Assembly (NCBI GenBank): GCA_025356295.1
Contig: JANXUJ010000002.1
Coordinates: 1-40,752 of the forward strand
Reading direction: 5' to 3'
Length of the DNA: 40,752 bases
DNA from: Cyanobacteriota bacterium
GTDB taxonomy: Bacteria; Cyanobacteriota; Cyanobacteriia; Pseudanabaenales; Pseudanabaenaceae
In this document: positions 1 through 8,820 of the stretch, piece after piece
How the letters are laid out: every line of letters starts with the position of its first letter
Numbering within the stretch: the stretch's first letter is position 1
The notes under the pieces: model-generated
What the model saw: the letters and a program-made list of their open reading frames with translations, nothing else
Told to the model about the DNA's origin: nothing
Database searches by the model: none
Made by a program: the position numbers and the translations under genes

Positions 1-120
<120 letters not shown>

Positions 121-134
121 TCGATTGATCTAGT

Positions 135-180
135 CATCACCAAAAAAGCCTCTCCTCACGGAGTGGCTTTTTTGGTGATG
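135..180 (+). terminator. Rho-independent terminator of psbA
   Basis: A perfect 16-bp stem (135-150 with 165-180) begins 15 nt after the psbA stop. The 14-nt loop holds a smaller CTCC/GGAG stem. The 3' arm carries a run of six T, as in an intrinsic terminator. Positions 181-378, up to ilvC, hold no further gene that I can see. Confidence 0.85.
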
Positions 181-318
181 TGGATTAGGCAGAAGGGGAT
201 CGCCAATCTATACCACTACTTTCAAGACGCTCGATAAGGCGATCGCAATAAATTTATTTCTTTAGCGGGACTGTTTTTTGTTAAGCTAGAAAAAGTGTTT
301 GAAGCCAAATGACAATAA

Positions 319-1374
<1,056 letters not shown>

Positions 1375-1377
1375 ACA

Positions 1378-1418
1378 AAAAAAATAAAAGGGTCGCAATG
1401 CGACCCTTTTATTTTTTT
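1378..1418. terminator. Bidirectional terminator between ilvC and the DUF1517 gene
   Basis: A near-perfect palindrome (1378-1397 with 1399-1418) has a GC top around GGGTCGCAATGCGACCC and A/T arms, giving T-runs on both strands. It begins 3 nt after the ilvC stop and ends 13 nt before the stop of the convergent gene, so it can serve both. Confidence 0.85.
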
Positions 1419-1430
1419 GTTTTTTGTTGT

Positions 1431-2432
1431 TTAGATTCTGACCAAATCAGGATAGATCGTCAAAACTTCATCAGTTGTGAGGGTGTACTCTTCAGACTGT
1501 GGCTCCCATAACACTTCGACTGCCAAAAGATTATCCGCAGGAATCGAACCGATCGCCGATAGAGCCGCTTGTAAATCAGCAGATGAGCGTAAGGTTGATA
1601 ATTTGCTCAATGAGTCACCAGCGATCGCGAGCAACAGTGTCACCACAATATATTCACTAGGGTCTTCAGAAACCAAACCACCTACACTAGGCAATGATGA
1701 TGCAGTCTTGCCTTGCAATACTCGACCGCCGACATTGCTCAAAACTTCAGAATTAAGCTTGCTGCGCTCTGACATTACCAAACTATTAAACTTTTGTTCG
1801 GCAAGTGAAAACTTCGTGTTTTCATTAGCACTGCTGACATAAACCCAATATTCAGGATGACGCATTAAAGAGATGGCAGTTTCGCGGGTCATAGTTGCCA
1901 AACCATCTACTGATGATGTGTCAGACTCTAGAGCCAGATGAGTTAGCTCTTGTTGCAGCGATCGCGCTGAGGAGAGTAGACCAACTTGGATTTTGGCAAC
2001 ACTAACTTTGCTGTCCATACCTGTAATGCCTTCGCCGTCACCTTTGCCGCGAAATGCTTGCATGATTGCGCCCGCCACGATTACCAATAACAGGATCGTG
2101 AACAGTCCGCCGCCCCCGCCGCCAAAAAACATTGGCAAGAAGAAAAATCCACCACCACCATAAAAAGTATTGCCCCCGCCGTTATAACGTGGTTGTGATG
2201 ATGAATAGCTAGGAGCGGAACGGATAGGACTAGGCGCAGACCTAAACGAACTGCCACCGATTCGACCACCTGAACGTCTAGCAAATGCTTCGTGAGGATT
2301 ACCAAATATGGCGATCGCCACTAATGAAACTGCTATAGAAATTGTTAGGAGCGATCGCGTCCAGACTTTGATATTAGCTTTCATTTTTTTCATAAATTCT
2401 AGGCTAAAAAAGTTCATAGGTAAAAAAGACAT
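1431..2432 (-). CDS. DUF1517 family membrane protein
   Basis: I recognise the DUF1517 family, found in cyanobacteria and plastids. The Arabidopsis DUF1517 protein FLAP1 has been linked to acclimation to fluctuating light, but no biochemical activity is assigned here. A signal-like hydrophobic segment (about residues 26-45) ends at AFA, then comes a low-complexity Arg/Ser/Gly region with poly-Gly and aromatic runs (about 50-110), a second hydrophobic segment (FTILLLVIVAGAIM, about 111-125), and a soluble alpha/beta C-terminal domain of about 200 residues. The first ATG has no visible ribosome binding site. The ATGs at codons 6 and 14 (MKKMKAN) give a more usual signal peptide, so the start is uncertain. 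It converges on ilvC. Confidence 0.8.
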   Translation of the reverse strand: MSFLPMNFFSLEFMKKMKANIKVWTRSLLTISIAVSLVAIAIFGNPHEAFARRSGGRIGGSSFRSAPSPIRSAPSYSSSQPRYNGGGNTFYGGGGFFFLPMFFGGGGGGLFTILLLVIVAGAIMQAFRGKGDGEGITGMDSKVSVAKIQVGLLSSARSLQQELTHLALESDTSSVDGLATMTRETAISLMRHPEYWVYVSSANENTKFSLAEQKFNSLVMSERSKLNSEVLSNVGGRVLQGKTASSLPSVGGLVSEDPSEYIVVTLLLAIAGDSLSKLSTLRSSADLQAALSAIGSIPADNLLAVEVLWEPQSEEYTLTTDEVLTIYPDLVRI

Positions 2433-2474
2433 TCGTTCAAGAATTGCCGTAGATGTTCTAATTCAATTCTAACT

Positions 2475-3437
2475 CTAGTCAAGAGCTGCTAACCAATCCA
2501 TAACCTGATCGCCCAAAGATACCCCATTAAGACGATCTATTTCGCGAACACCTGTGGGGCTAGTCACATTCACCTCAGTTAGATAGCCGCCGATCACATC
2601 AATCCCGACAAACATCAAACCGTCACGCCTAAGAGTTGGCGCAAGTTGAGTACATATTTCCAATTCGCGATCGGTAATATCGACCTTAGCAGCACTACCA
2701 CCAGCCGCCATGTTGCCCCGAAATTCTCCCGACTGCGGCACACGATTGACCGCACCAATCGGCTTACCATCAAGCAAAATAATTCGCTTATCGCCCTTTT
2801 GCGCGTCGGCGAGATATTCCTGCACCATGACTGGAGTTTTGCCGATGTTGGTACTCATTTCGATCATTGAGTTGATATTGCGATCGCCGACTTCTAAAAA
2901 CAAAATCCCTTCACCACCTTTACCATTCAGAGGCTTCATCACCGCTTTCCCTTCGGCCGTCACAAAGTCACGAATTGTTTCCTTATCTGCGGTCACAATT
3001 GTTTTGGGAATTGCTCCGCCAAATTGCAGTGCGTACATCTTCTCATTTGCTGCCCGCAGACCTTGTGGCGAATTGAGAACCTTAGTTTTAGACACATCAA
3101 CATAATCAAGAATATAAGTGGCATAGAGATATTCATTGGTCACAGGTGGATCAGGTCGCATCCACACAAACTGCATATTCTCTAACGGCTGAAACGCTCC
3201 TTCTGCAACTTCATACCAAGGATTGGGAACTTGCCATTTACCATCCACAAGAGGAACTGAATGTATGTGAATGGGTTGCAAAAAAGCCCATGCTTTACCA
3301 TCGCGTACACTCAGAGTGTTCATATTTGTAATCAAGACTTGATAGCCTTTGCGACAAGCTGCCTCCATTAGGGCAACGCTAGTGTCATGGGCAGGATCGA
3401 GTTTAGCGATCGGATCGATAATAAATGCAAGTTTCAT
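2475..3437 (-). CDS. gshB: Glutathione synthetase
   Basis: GshB joins gamma-glutamylcysteine and glycine using ATP, the last step of glutathione synthesis, in the cytosol. The 320-aa protein is of normal length for the bacterial family. It starts with the typical MKLAFIIDPIAKLDPAHDTS. ATP-grasp features follow: VMKPLNGKGGEGI (glycine-rich loop), VQEYLADAQKGDKRIILLDG, and the C-terminal metal/ATP segment FVGIDVIGGYLTEVNVTSPTG. The gene is divergent from the universal stress protein gene; the 264-bp space between them holds a palindromic element. It ends 43 bp upstream of the DUF1517 start on the same strand, without an obvious terminator between them. Confidence 0.97.
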   Translation of the reverse strand: MKLAFIIDPIAKLDPAHDTSVALMEAACRKGYQVLITNMNTLSVRDGKAWAFLQPIHIHSVPLVDGKWQVPNPWYEVAEGAFQPLENMQFVWMRPDPPVTNEYLYATYILDYVDVSKTKVLNSPQGLRAANEKMYALQFGGAIPKTIVTADKETIRDFVTAEGKAVMKPLNGKGGEGILFLEVGDRNINSMIEMSTNIGKTPVMVQEYLADAQKGDKRIILLDGKPIGAVNRVPQSGEFRGNMAAGGSAAKVDITDRELEICTQLAPTLRRDGLMFVGIDVIGGYLTEVNVTSPTGVREIDRLNGVSLGDQVMDWLAALD

Positions 3438-3560
3438 TGTTCATCGCAATTTCGTGTTTAATTATTTTAACTGGGTCAGACTAATAAAAAGTAATGATCC
3501 TATTTTTAAGAATCTCAACATTTTGTAGCGATCGCCCTGCAATTGAGCTTTACTCAACTA

Positions 3561-3683
3561 TTACTCAAAAACTTATAAAGTCGCTACGCATAAATAATCT
3601 TAAAACCTAAAAGCTTGGTTCGCCCGCTGCGCGAGCGAACCAAGCTCTGGTTTTGGTTTGGCGTAGCCACTTACTCAAAAACT
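3561..3683. repeat. Palindromic element bounded by 13-bp direct repeats
   Basis: A perfect 12-bp stem (3612-3623 with 3635-3646, 11-nt loop) is nested inside a 7-bp inverted pair (GCTACGC at 3583-3589, GCGTAGC at 3661-3667). Two identical copies of TTACTCAAAAACT (3561-3573 and 3671-3683) bound the whole. It lies between the divergent gshB and universal stress genes, so it is not at the 3' end of either. It may be a small non-autonomous element with a target duplication, or a regulatory structure. The rest of 3438-3701 shows no gene. Confidence 0.6.
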
Positions 3684-3701
3684 GCATAGGATTTAATAGC
3701 A

Positions 3702-4535
3702 ATGTTTCAACAAATTTTATTGGCTGTCGATGGATCAGGGCGATCGCGCGAAATGATGAATATGCTCCTAGCCTTGCCTAGTATGCAAAATCTGCAAATT
3801 AATGTCCTGCACGTCATCCCCAACTCAATTAACTCAGAAGCGATTACTGAATATCGTCTTGCGGGTGAAAAAATTGTCGAAAGAGAAGTTAAAAGTTTAC
3901 GTCTAGCTTCAGGCAATACAACTGTATCAATGCTTAAAGAAGGCGAACCCAAAGATATTGTCTGCAAGATCGCTGAAGATTTGAAGCCAGACCTGATGAT
4001 CATGGGTTCTCGCGGTTTAGGACGCTTGCAAGCGATTTTGGCAAATTCAGTTAGTCAATATGTTTTTCAGCTATCTGACGCGCCGATGCTGTTGATCAAA
4101 GATGACGTATATATCAAAACTATTCGCAACATCATGGTCTCAGTCGATGGCTCGGCTGCAGCAAATAATTGCCTTGACCTAGCGATTAAACTCGTCAGCG
4201 GCGCTAAGGATGTAGAAATTTTCTTAGTCAGGGTGGTGAAACGCAAGGAAGATGCTAATGCTAGTACTGAACCCGCCCTAGTCGAAGCGAGCGCTAGACT
4301 GAAGCGTCTAAATATTCCATCGCGATCGTTCATCAGTTCGGGTGATGTTGGCAAAGAAATTTGCAAATTAGCAGATGAGGCAAATGCCAGCTTGTTAATG
4401 ATTGGCTCACCTGATCGCCGTCCTTCGATCGCGCGCAGTTTACCCGACCTCGATCGGTTACTTGGTTCATCGGTATCGGACTATGTGCGCGTTAATGCGG
4501 CTTGTCCAGTACTGTTAACTCGGACGATGGAATAA
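3702..4535 (+). CDS. Universal stress protein with two UspA domains
   Basis: Two UspA folds lie in tandem in 277 aa. Domain 1 (about 1-135) starts FQQILLAVDGSGRSRE and ends with GSRGLGRLQAILANSVSQYV followed by PMLLIK. Domain 2 (about 140-277) starts IRNIMVSVDGSAAANNC and ends GSSVSDYVRVNAACPVLL. The G-2x-G-9x-G-S/N nucleotide-binding signature is good in domain 1 (GSRGLGR...ANSVS). In domain 2 it is altered by an insertion (GSPDRRPSIARSLPDLDRLLG), so ATP binding may be limited to the first domain. Such proteins are cytosolic stress or energy sensors; no specific partner can be named. The gene appears monocistronic, with a strong hairpin 10 bp after the stop. Confidence 0.92.
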   Translation: MFQQILLAVDGSGRSREMMNMLLALPSMQNLQINVLHVIPNSINSEAITEYRLAGEKIVEREVKSLRLASGNTTVSMLKEGEPKDIVCKIAEDLKPDLMIMGSRGLGRLQAILANSVSQYVFQLSDAPMLLIKDDVYIKTIRNIMVSVDGSAAANNCLDLAIKLVSGAKDVEIFLVRVVKRKEDANASTEPALVEASARLKRLNIPSRSFISSGDVGKEICKLADEANASLLMIGSPDRRPSIARSLPDLDRLLGSSVSDYVRVNAACPVLLTRTME

Positions 4536-4545
4536 AAACCTGAGC

Positions 4546-4574
4546 GTTGATCGCCCGCTTATCGGGCGATCAAC
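4546..4574. terminator. Hairpin terminator between convergent genes
   Basis: A perfect 12-bp GC-rich stem (4546-4557 with 4563-4574) has a 5-nt loop. It lies between the stops of the universal stress protein gene (+) and the convergent transpeptidase-like gene (-). There is no long T-run on either side, so its efficiency is uncertain. Confidence 0.65.
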
Positions 4575-4596
4575 ATAAAAGCGGGTGATTTTTGCA

Positions 4597-5979
4597 TTAT
4601 CGCGCATTAGCCAATAAATCGTTAATCTCTGAGACAGTAACAGGCTGATTAGATAAACTTGGCATATCAACGACAATCACAAATCCTTCGATTTTTCCTT
4701 TGCCAACCGTATTTAATGCATCCAGAATTTTCGGCATATCTGCTTTGATCAAGCTTCCTCTACTATCGTAAATTTCAATTGCCGATAGACACCCAAGCGT
4801 GGCGTTCCAATTGAAATTATTAGCATTAACAACCGCCGATTTATTTTGAAAGAAGTCGATTGCCGCACCGCTACCATGGATACGAAATAGCGATCGCCCC
4901 GCATTCCCCGCCCAATAAGTCTGCTGAATTGGCAAATAAGCACGCCATGTTGGGGGTAAAAGAGCTTGATAAGCTTGGAGATTGCCAGTAAATTTACCCT
5001 TTTGATTGGGCAAAAAAGCATTCACTCCATCTTCAAAAGGTACAAATAGATTTACTAATGAAAATTGTCCATAAGCATGAAATTCGGCATCATCAGGTTG
5101 CAGGGAAACTCCTTCCATTCGATAAATACCTTGTGGAGTGCGCCCATTAGTAAAGTTCCAGTCGAGATTTCGCAATGACTGAAGTAATAACGATGCTGAC
5201 CAAAGTTGTTTATTCTGTTTAAGGAATTTGCCATTGCGATCTTTGATGACTGCTAAGCACAACACATCACGATTAGGACGACACAACACATACATATGCG
5301 CCTGTTGTGGTGCGATTTGCCATTTTAGCAAATCTATCAGACTGGGGATTTCCGCTAACTTCTCAATCTTCTCAATTGGTTGTTGAGCGCTTTGAATATT
5401 TTTGATGATTATACCCAAACGCACATCTTCAGCCCAGTTAGGAAAGCGTTGTTGAACCTTAAGACTCAGTTTTGTGACTTGAGAGATATCTTCTGATTTA
5501 GATAATGTAGATAAAGCGATCGCTACCCATTGCGGATCAGGACTAGCCTCAACAGTGCGTAAAAGCTGTAGTTTTAGCTTGCCATAAACGGCGGGCTTGA
5601 TTGTATAAAGCTCTGTGCCGACTTGCATCGCGGTATCGATAATTCCCTTTTGCGGATCGGTTAAATTCGCGGCGGTCGTCATCTGCAAAATATTTGCTAA
5701 AGCTTGTACCGCATAGTCTTTCTCAGGGGCTAAAACACCAATTGCCCATAGTGAGTCTTGCCAATGCATGGCATAGCGATCGCTCACAGGATAAATCTTC
5801 AGATCAAAATTGCGAGGATGCGACTTTTGCTGCTGCTCTTGTATTTGCGCGTTTCTAGCTGTCTGAGTTGCTTTAGGTTGATACGCTCGGATCGGTAAAG
5901 CCTGAGATTTTGCTGGTTGAGTTGGGGTGAATAGATAAAAGGCGATCGCTGCTAAAGAACTAGACAGTAACTGATACAT
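4597..5979 (-). CDS. Exported protein with an L,D-transpeptidase (YkuD)-like C-terminal domain
   Basis: I do not recognise a named family over the full 460 aa. An N-terminal hydrophobic stretch (LLSSSLAAIAFYLFT) followed by AKSQA suggests export. Residues about 85-245 are helical and repeat-like. From about residue 265 the pattern resembles YkuD enzymes: GRTPQGIYRMEG, then RIHGSG with His368, then ATLGCLSAIEIY with Cys397, matching the HG...(S/T)xGC order of the catalytic site. The usual Arg two residues after Cys is replaced (GCLSA). If active, it would cross-link peptidoglycan or anchor proteins in the periplasm. It converges on the universal stress gene, and tRNA-Ala lies just upstream on the same strand. 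Export is likely; the catalytic role is inferred. Confidence 0.6.
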   Translation of the reverse strand: MYQLLSSSLAAIAFYLFTPTQPAKSQALPIRAYQPKATQTARNAQIQEQQQKSHPRNFDLKIYPVSDRYAMHWQDSLWAIGVLAPEKDYAVQALANILQMTTAANLTDPQKGIIDTAMQVGTELYTIKPAVYGKLKLQLLRTVEASPDPQWVAIALSTLSKSEDISQVTKLSLKVQQRFPNWAEDVRLGIIIKNIQSAQQPIEKIEKLAEIPSLIDLLKWQIAPQQAHMYVLCRPNRDVLCLAVIKDRNGKFLKQNKQLWSASLLLQSLRNLDWNFTNGRTPQGIYRMEGVSLQPDDAEFHAYGQFSLVNLFVPFEDGVNAFLPNQKGKFTGNLQAYQALLPPTWRAYLPIQQTYWAGNAGRSLFRIHGSGAAIDFFQNKSAVVNANNFNWNATLGCLSAIEIYDSRGSLIKADMPKILDALNTVGKGKIEGFVIVVDMPSLSNQPVTVSEINDLLANAR

Positions 5980-5991
5980 ATTGTTTGCTAC

Positions 5992-6024
5992 AAATAGAGA
6001 CCGCGCATCGCACGGTCTCTATTT
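5992..6024 (-). terminator. Probable terminator of tRNA-Ala
   Basis: A perfect 12-bp stem (5992-6003 with 6013-6024) with a 9-nt loop starts 22 nt downstream of the tRNA 3' end on the minus strand, and its 3' arm ends in TTT. It sits just before the start of the transpeptidase-like gene, so it may insulate that gene from tRNA transcription. Confidence 0.65.
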
Positions 6025-6046
6025 TAATATGATTCACTGTGAAGTA

Positions 6047-6119
6047 TGGAGCTAAGCGGATTCGAACCGCTGACCCCCTCAATGCCATTGAGGTGCGCTA
6101 CCAACTGCGCTATAGCCCC
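6047..6119 (-). tRNA. tRNA-Ala (anticodon GGC)
   Basis: A full cloverleaf reads on the minus strand. The acceptor GGGGCTA/TAGCTCC contains the G3-U70 wobble that identifies alanine tRNAs. The D-arm is GCGC...GCGC, the anticodon stem CCTCA/TGAGG encloses loop ATGGCAT with anticodon GGC, and the T-arm loop is TTCGAAT with the discriminator A. CCA is not encoded. Length is 73 nt. Confidence 0.96.
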
Positions 6120-6146
6120 TAATAAGCCAACAAATTAATTATTAGC

Positions 6147-6830
6147 CTATCCATGATTACTTAAACTGGTTCTAATGTCAAACGGTTCTAATATCAAACG
6201 CGATCGCAAACACAAATAAATTAATGCGCCGACTAACGGAAAAATCGCAATAAACCTAAAAAATGTCGCAAATCGATGATCACTCATGCCGCGTCTTTGC
6301 ATATCGTCCCCGACTAGCCACGGAAACAACAGTGATAGCATACAAAAATCTAGATTCATCACATGGATAAATCGGCTAGTTTGCCATTGCTGCACAAAAT
6401 CAGCCCAATTGCCCGAAGAGAATCCATATATCAAAAAATAAAGCGCGATCGCAGTGACGCCGATCCCTGTAAGGCGGGAGTCTAGAATGCTAATCACCCA
6501 ACTCTTTTTCCCTGTAAACGTGGGATTGGGTTCACGCAAGGCAAAGTAGGGCAGTAGCGCAAATGCACCGACAAAAAATGAAAGGGTCGAAAATAACCAA
6601 GCAGGGACTTTTTGTCCACGTCCATCACTCGCTAAGATGCAAGCATAAACAAGCGGGAAAACCCCCATCAAGTTAAACAGCGCCACAATATAAGCATTAG
6701 TGCCTTGCCAATCACCCGCAATTAGTTTTTGAATTAGTGTCAATGTCTCAGGGCGATCGGGCGGCGCAAATATAAACGCATAAACCGCAAATAAAATCCA
6801 AATCAACCAAAATCCAAATTTTTTAGGCAT
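6147..6830 (-). CDS. Conserved-looking polytopic membrane protein, function unknown
   Basis: I do not recognise a functional family. The 227-aa protein has about six hydrophobic helices (roughly 6-22, 45-67, 78-98, 120-138, 156-174, 188-208) and short loops. Polar landmarks include FAPPDRPETL after helix 1, LASDGRGQ between helices 2 and 3, and LVGDDMQRRGM between helices 5 and 6, which look like conserved motifs rather than random loops. The tRNA-Ala gene lies 27 bp downstream on the same strand. The ATG start follows an AT-rich leader with no clear ribosome binding site. It may belong to the pool of cyanobacterial/plastid membrane proteins without assigned function, but that is a guess. Confidence 0.75.
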   Translation of the reverse strand: MPKKFGFWLIWILFAVYAFIFAPPDRPETLTLIQKLIAGDWQGTNAYIVALFNLMGVFPLVYACILASDGRGQKVPAWLFSTLSFFVGAFALLPYFALREPNPTFTGKKSWVISILDSRLTGIGVTAIALYFLIYGFSSGNWADFVQQWQTSRFIHVMNLDFCMLSLLFPWLVGDDMQRRGMSDHRFATFFRFIAIFPLVGALIYLCLRSRLILEPFDIRTSLSNHG

Positions 6831-6935
6831 AAATCAAATAATTTCAATTAAATAGAAGCGCTGCTTAATTGATTTTAACGTAGCTGCCTTGACGGTTGCT
6901 ATATAGATCGAATTGGTCAAATCATATAAATAAAT

Positions 6936-6976
6936 CCTATAAATACAGGGGCGCAAAGCGCCCCTGTATTTATAGG
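6936..6976 (-). terminator. Long perfect hairpin after the SDR gene
   Basis: A perfect 19-bp stem (6936-6954 with 6958-6976) has a 3-nt AAA loop and a GGGGCGCAAAGCGCCCC top. It starts 8 nt downstream of the SDR gene stop on the minus strand and lies 106 bp upstream of the membrane protein start. Confidence 0.8.
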
Positions 6977-6984
6977 CTCACATT

Positions 6985-7698
6985 TCAAAAAAATAAGTGA
7001 CTCTCAGGTTGAATATTAATTTCCATCGGTACAGCTTGCGGATCGGCGGAGAGGGCAAACATGATTGCATTCGCAGCAGTTTCGGGAGAAAGCATCTTGC
7101 TGCGATCAACCTTTAGACTGACGTTATCCCAAAATGGCGAGTCAATCCCTCCAAAATAAAACAGCGTCACCTTAATTCCAAAACGGCGGAGTTCATCTGC
7201 CATGCATTTGCTAAAGCCAACGGCTCCAAATTTAGATGCACAGTAAGCCGCAGCCATTGCCATGGGATGCTTACCGAGGATGCCAATCACATTACAGATA
7301 TGTCCAATCTTGTGATCCTTCATCACATTTGCCACCGCTTGACTGGTATAAAAATTTCCTTTGAGATTGAGATCGAGCATCTGATCGAGTTCTTGGGGTT
7401 CAATACGGTTGAATTGCTTCATCACGCCTGCTCCTGCGGCATTGACTAATACATCAATATGTCCAAATTGTGCGATCGCCTGCTGCACCATCAGTTCAAC
7501 TTGATCATACTTAGTAATGTCTGTAGGAATGGCGATCGCTTCTGCATCTTGTTCTTTTACTAGATCGACAAGCTCGTTTAATTTAGCGATATCTCTCGCG
7601 ACAAGAACTAACTTTGTTCCTGCCTCTGCTAATTTCGGTACAAGTGCCGAACCAATTCCACCTGACGCACCGACAACGACAACAACTTTATCTTGCAT
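6985..7698 (-). CDS. Short-chain dehydrogenase/reductase, catalytic Ser apparently absent
   Basis: A 237-aa classical SDR. The cofactor motif GASGGIG is at residues 10-16, NAAGAG at 86-91, active-site Asn at 111 (LDLNLKGNF), and the catalytic Tyr152 and Lys156 lie in AAAYCASKFG. The segment that normally carries the catalytic Ser (as in NISSVAG of FabG-type enzymes) reads NVIGILG, putting Gly at about residue 139. Asp36 of ARD after strand 2 leaves NAD versus NADP preference open. It could be a diverged FabG-like ketoreductase with altered chemistry, or a non-catalytic or scaffold SDR. The substrate is unknown. It is a single gene followed by a long hairpin. Confidence 0.88.
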   Translation of the reverse strand: MQDKVVVVVGASGGIGSALVPKLAEAGTKLVLVARDIAKLNELVDLVKEQDAEAIAIPTDITKYDQVELMVQQAIAQFGHIDVLVNAAGAGVMKQFNRIEPQELDQMLDLNLKGNFYTSQAVANVMKDHKIGHICNVIGILGKHPMAMAAAYCASKFGAVGFSKCMADELRRFGIKVTLFYFGGIDSPFWDNVSLKVDRSKMLSPETAANAIMFALSADPQAVPMEINIQPESHLFF

Positions 7699-7801
7699 TT
7701 TAAAATTACAATCTCTTTACAATACTTTACACAATAAAGCGTAAAAGTCTCCATCACTGATTAAACAGATTATTTGATTTCACTGATTTTTTTATAAACT
7801 C

Positions 7802-7842
7802 AAAAAATTAGAAGTGGCGCATTGCGCCACTTCTAATTTTTT
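7802..7842 (-). terminator. Terminator of the dienelactone hydrolase gene
   Basis: A perfect 19-bp stem (7802-7820 with 7824-7842) with a 3-nt loop has a GTGGCGCATTGCGCCAC top and A6/T6 ends. It begins 25 nt after the stop of the minus-strand hydrolase gene. Confidence 0.85.
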
Positions 7843-7866
7843 AAATAAAATCCACGATTCTAGCTT

Positions 7867-8700
7867 TTAGACAACACCATTTTTCTTAAACCAAACCTGT
7901 AATCGTTTCCAGCCATCTTCAGCCTCTTTGGGACGATAAGAAGGACGATAGTCGGCATGGAAGGCATGAGGAGCTTCAGGATAAACCACAATCTCGGAAT
8001 TGTTGTTGCAACCTTTGAGCCGATCGCGCATTTGCTCAACTGTATCTAGAGGGATGCCCGTGTCCATGCCCCCGTAAAGCCCTAGTACTGGCGCTTGTAA
8101 GTTTTTGGCAATATCAAGTGGATATTTGGGTGTAAGTGGCGTGGAGTCACCCACCAGTCTGCCATACCAAGCCACACCAGCTTTGACATTATAGTTATGC
8201 GCTGCATATAGCCATGTAATCCTGCCGCCCCAGCAAAAACCTGTAATGCCGAGTTTCTGAATATTCCCCTTTGATGATTTCGCCGCCCATGCCACGGTTG
8301 CGTCAAGATCAGATAGCACCTGATCGTCAGGAACTTTATTAACAATAGGGCGAATCTGGGCAATGTCGGTCAGTTTGGTTACGTCACCTTGACGATAAAA
8401 CATTTCAGGCGCGATCGCTAGATAACCTAATTTGGCTAAGCGGCGACAAACATCTTGAATATAAGCATGAACACCAAAAATTTCTTGGACAACTAAAATC
8501 ACAGGGAAATTCGCTCCAGTAGTAGGCATCGCTCTATAAGCAGGAATTGTGCCATCACTTACAGGGATTTTGACTTCACCTGCGATGATGCCTTTACGAT
8601 CAGTGGTAATTACTTTGGCGTAAATGGGCTGCACAGCAAGTGCAAAGCCAGCCGTAAGGCTGCTAACCGCAATAAACTCGCGTCTTGTCAGTTTTGTCAC
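7867..8700 (-). CDS. Dienelactone hydrolase family protein with Tat signal
   Basis: An alpha/beta hydrolase of 277 aa. The N-terminus [19 protein letters not shown] is a twin-arginine signal with probable cleavage after IYA (residue 28), so it should be exported folded. The dienelactone hydrolase signatures are complete: the Glu region [11 protein letters not shown], the Cys nucleophile in GFCWGG (Cys156), Asp213 in GGMDTGIP and His245 in APHAF. Cys rather than Ser as nucleophile is characteristic of this family. The natural substrate is not known; annotation as a carboxymethylenebutenolidase would over-reach. It is flanked by hairpins on both sides, so probably monocistronic. Confidence 0.9.
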   Translation of the reverse strand: MTKLTRREFIAVSSLTAGFALAVQPIYAKVITTDRKGIIAGEVKIPVSDGTIPAYRAMPTTGANFPVILVVQEIFGVHAYIQDVCRRLAKLGYLAIAPEMFYRQGDVTKLTDIAQIRPIVNKVPDDQVLSDLDATVAWAAKSSKGNIQKLGITGFCWGGRITWLYAAHNYNVKAGVAWYGRLVGDSTPLTPKYPLDIAKNLQAPVLGLYGGMDTGIPLDTVEQMRDRLKGCNNNSEIVVYPEAPHAFHADYRPSYRPKEAEDGWKRLQVWFKKNGVV

Positions 8701-8716
8701 TCAAGTTGTCCCTCAG

Positions 8717-8761
8717 AAAATATAGATGGAAATGAGTTTTGCTCATCGCCATCTATATTTT
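8717..8761 (-). terminator. Hairpin downstream of gpmI
   Basis: A 13-bp outer stem (8717-8729 with 8749-8761) and an inner ATGAG/CTCAT stem (8732-8736, 8742-8746) form an interrupted hairpin. On the minus strand the structure ends in TATATTTT, so it can terminate gpmI transcripts ahead of the hydrolase gene. Confidence 0.65.
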
Positions 8762-8820
8762 GCAACCTAAAACCAAAAATGAGAATTGATGCCAATTGTC
8801 AATCCCATTTATTTACCAAT

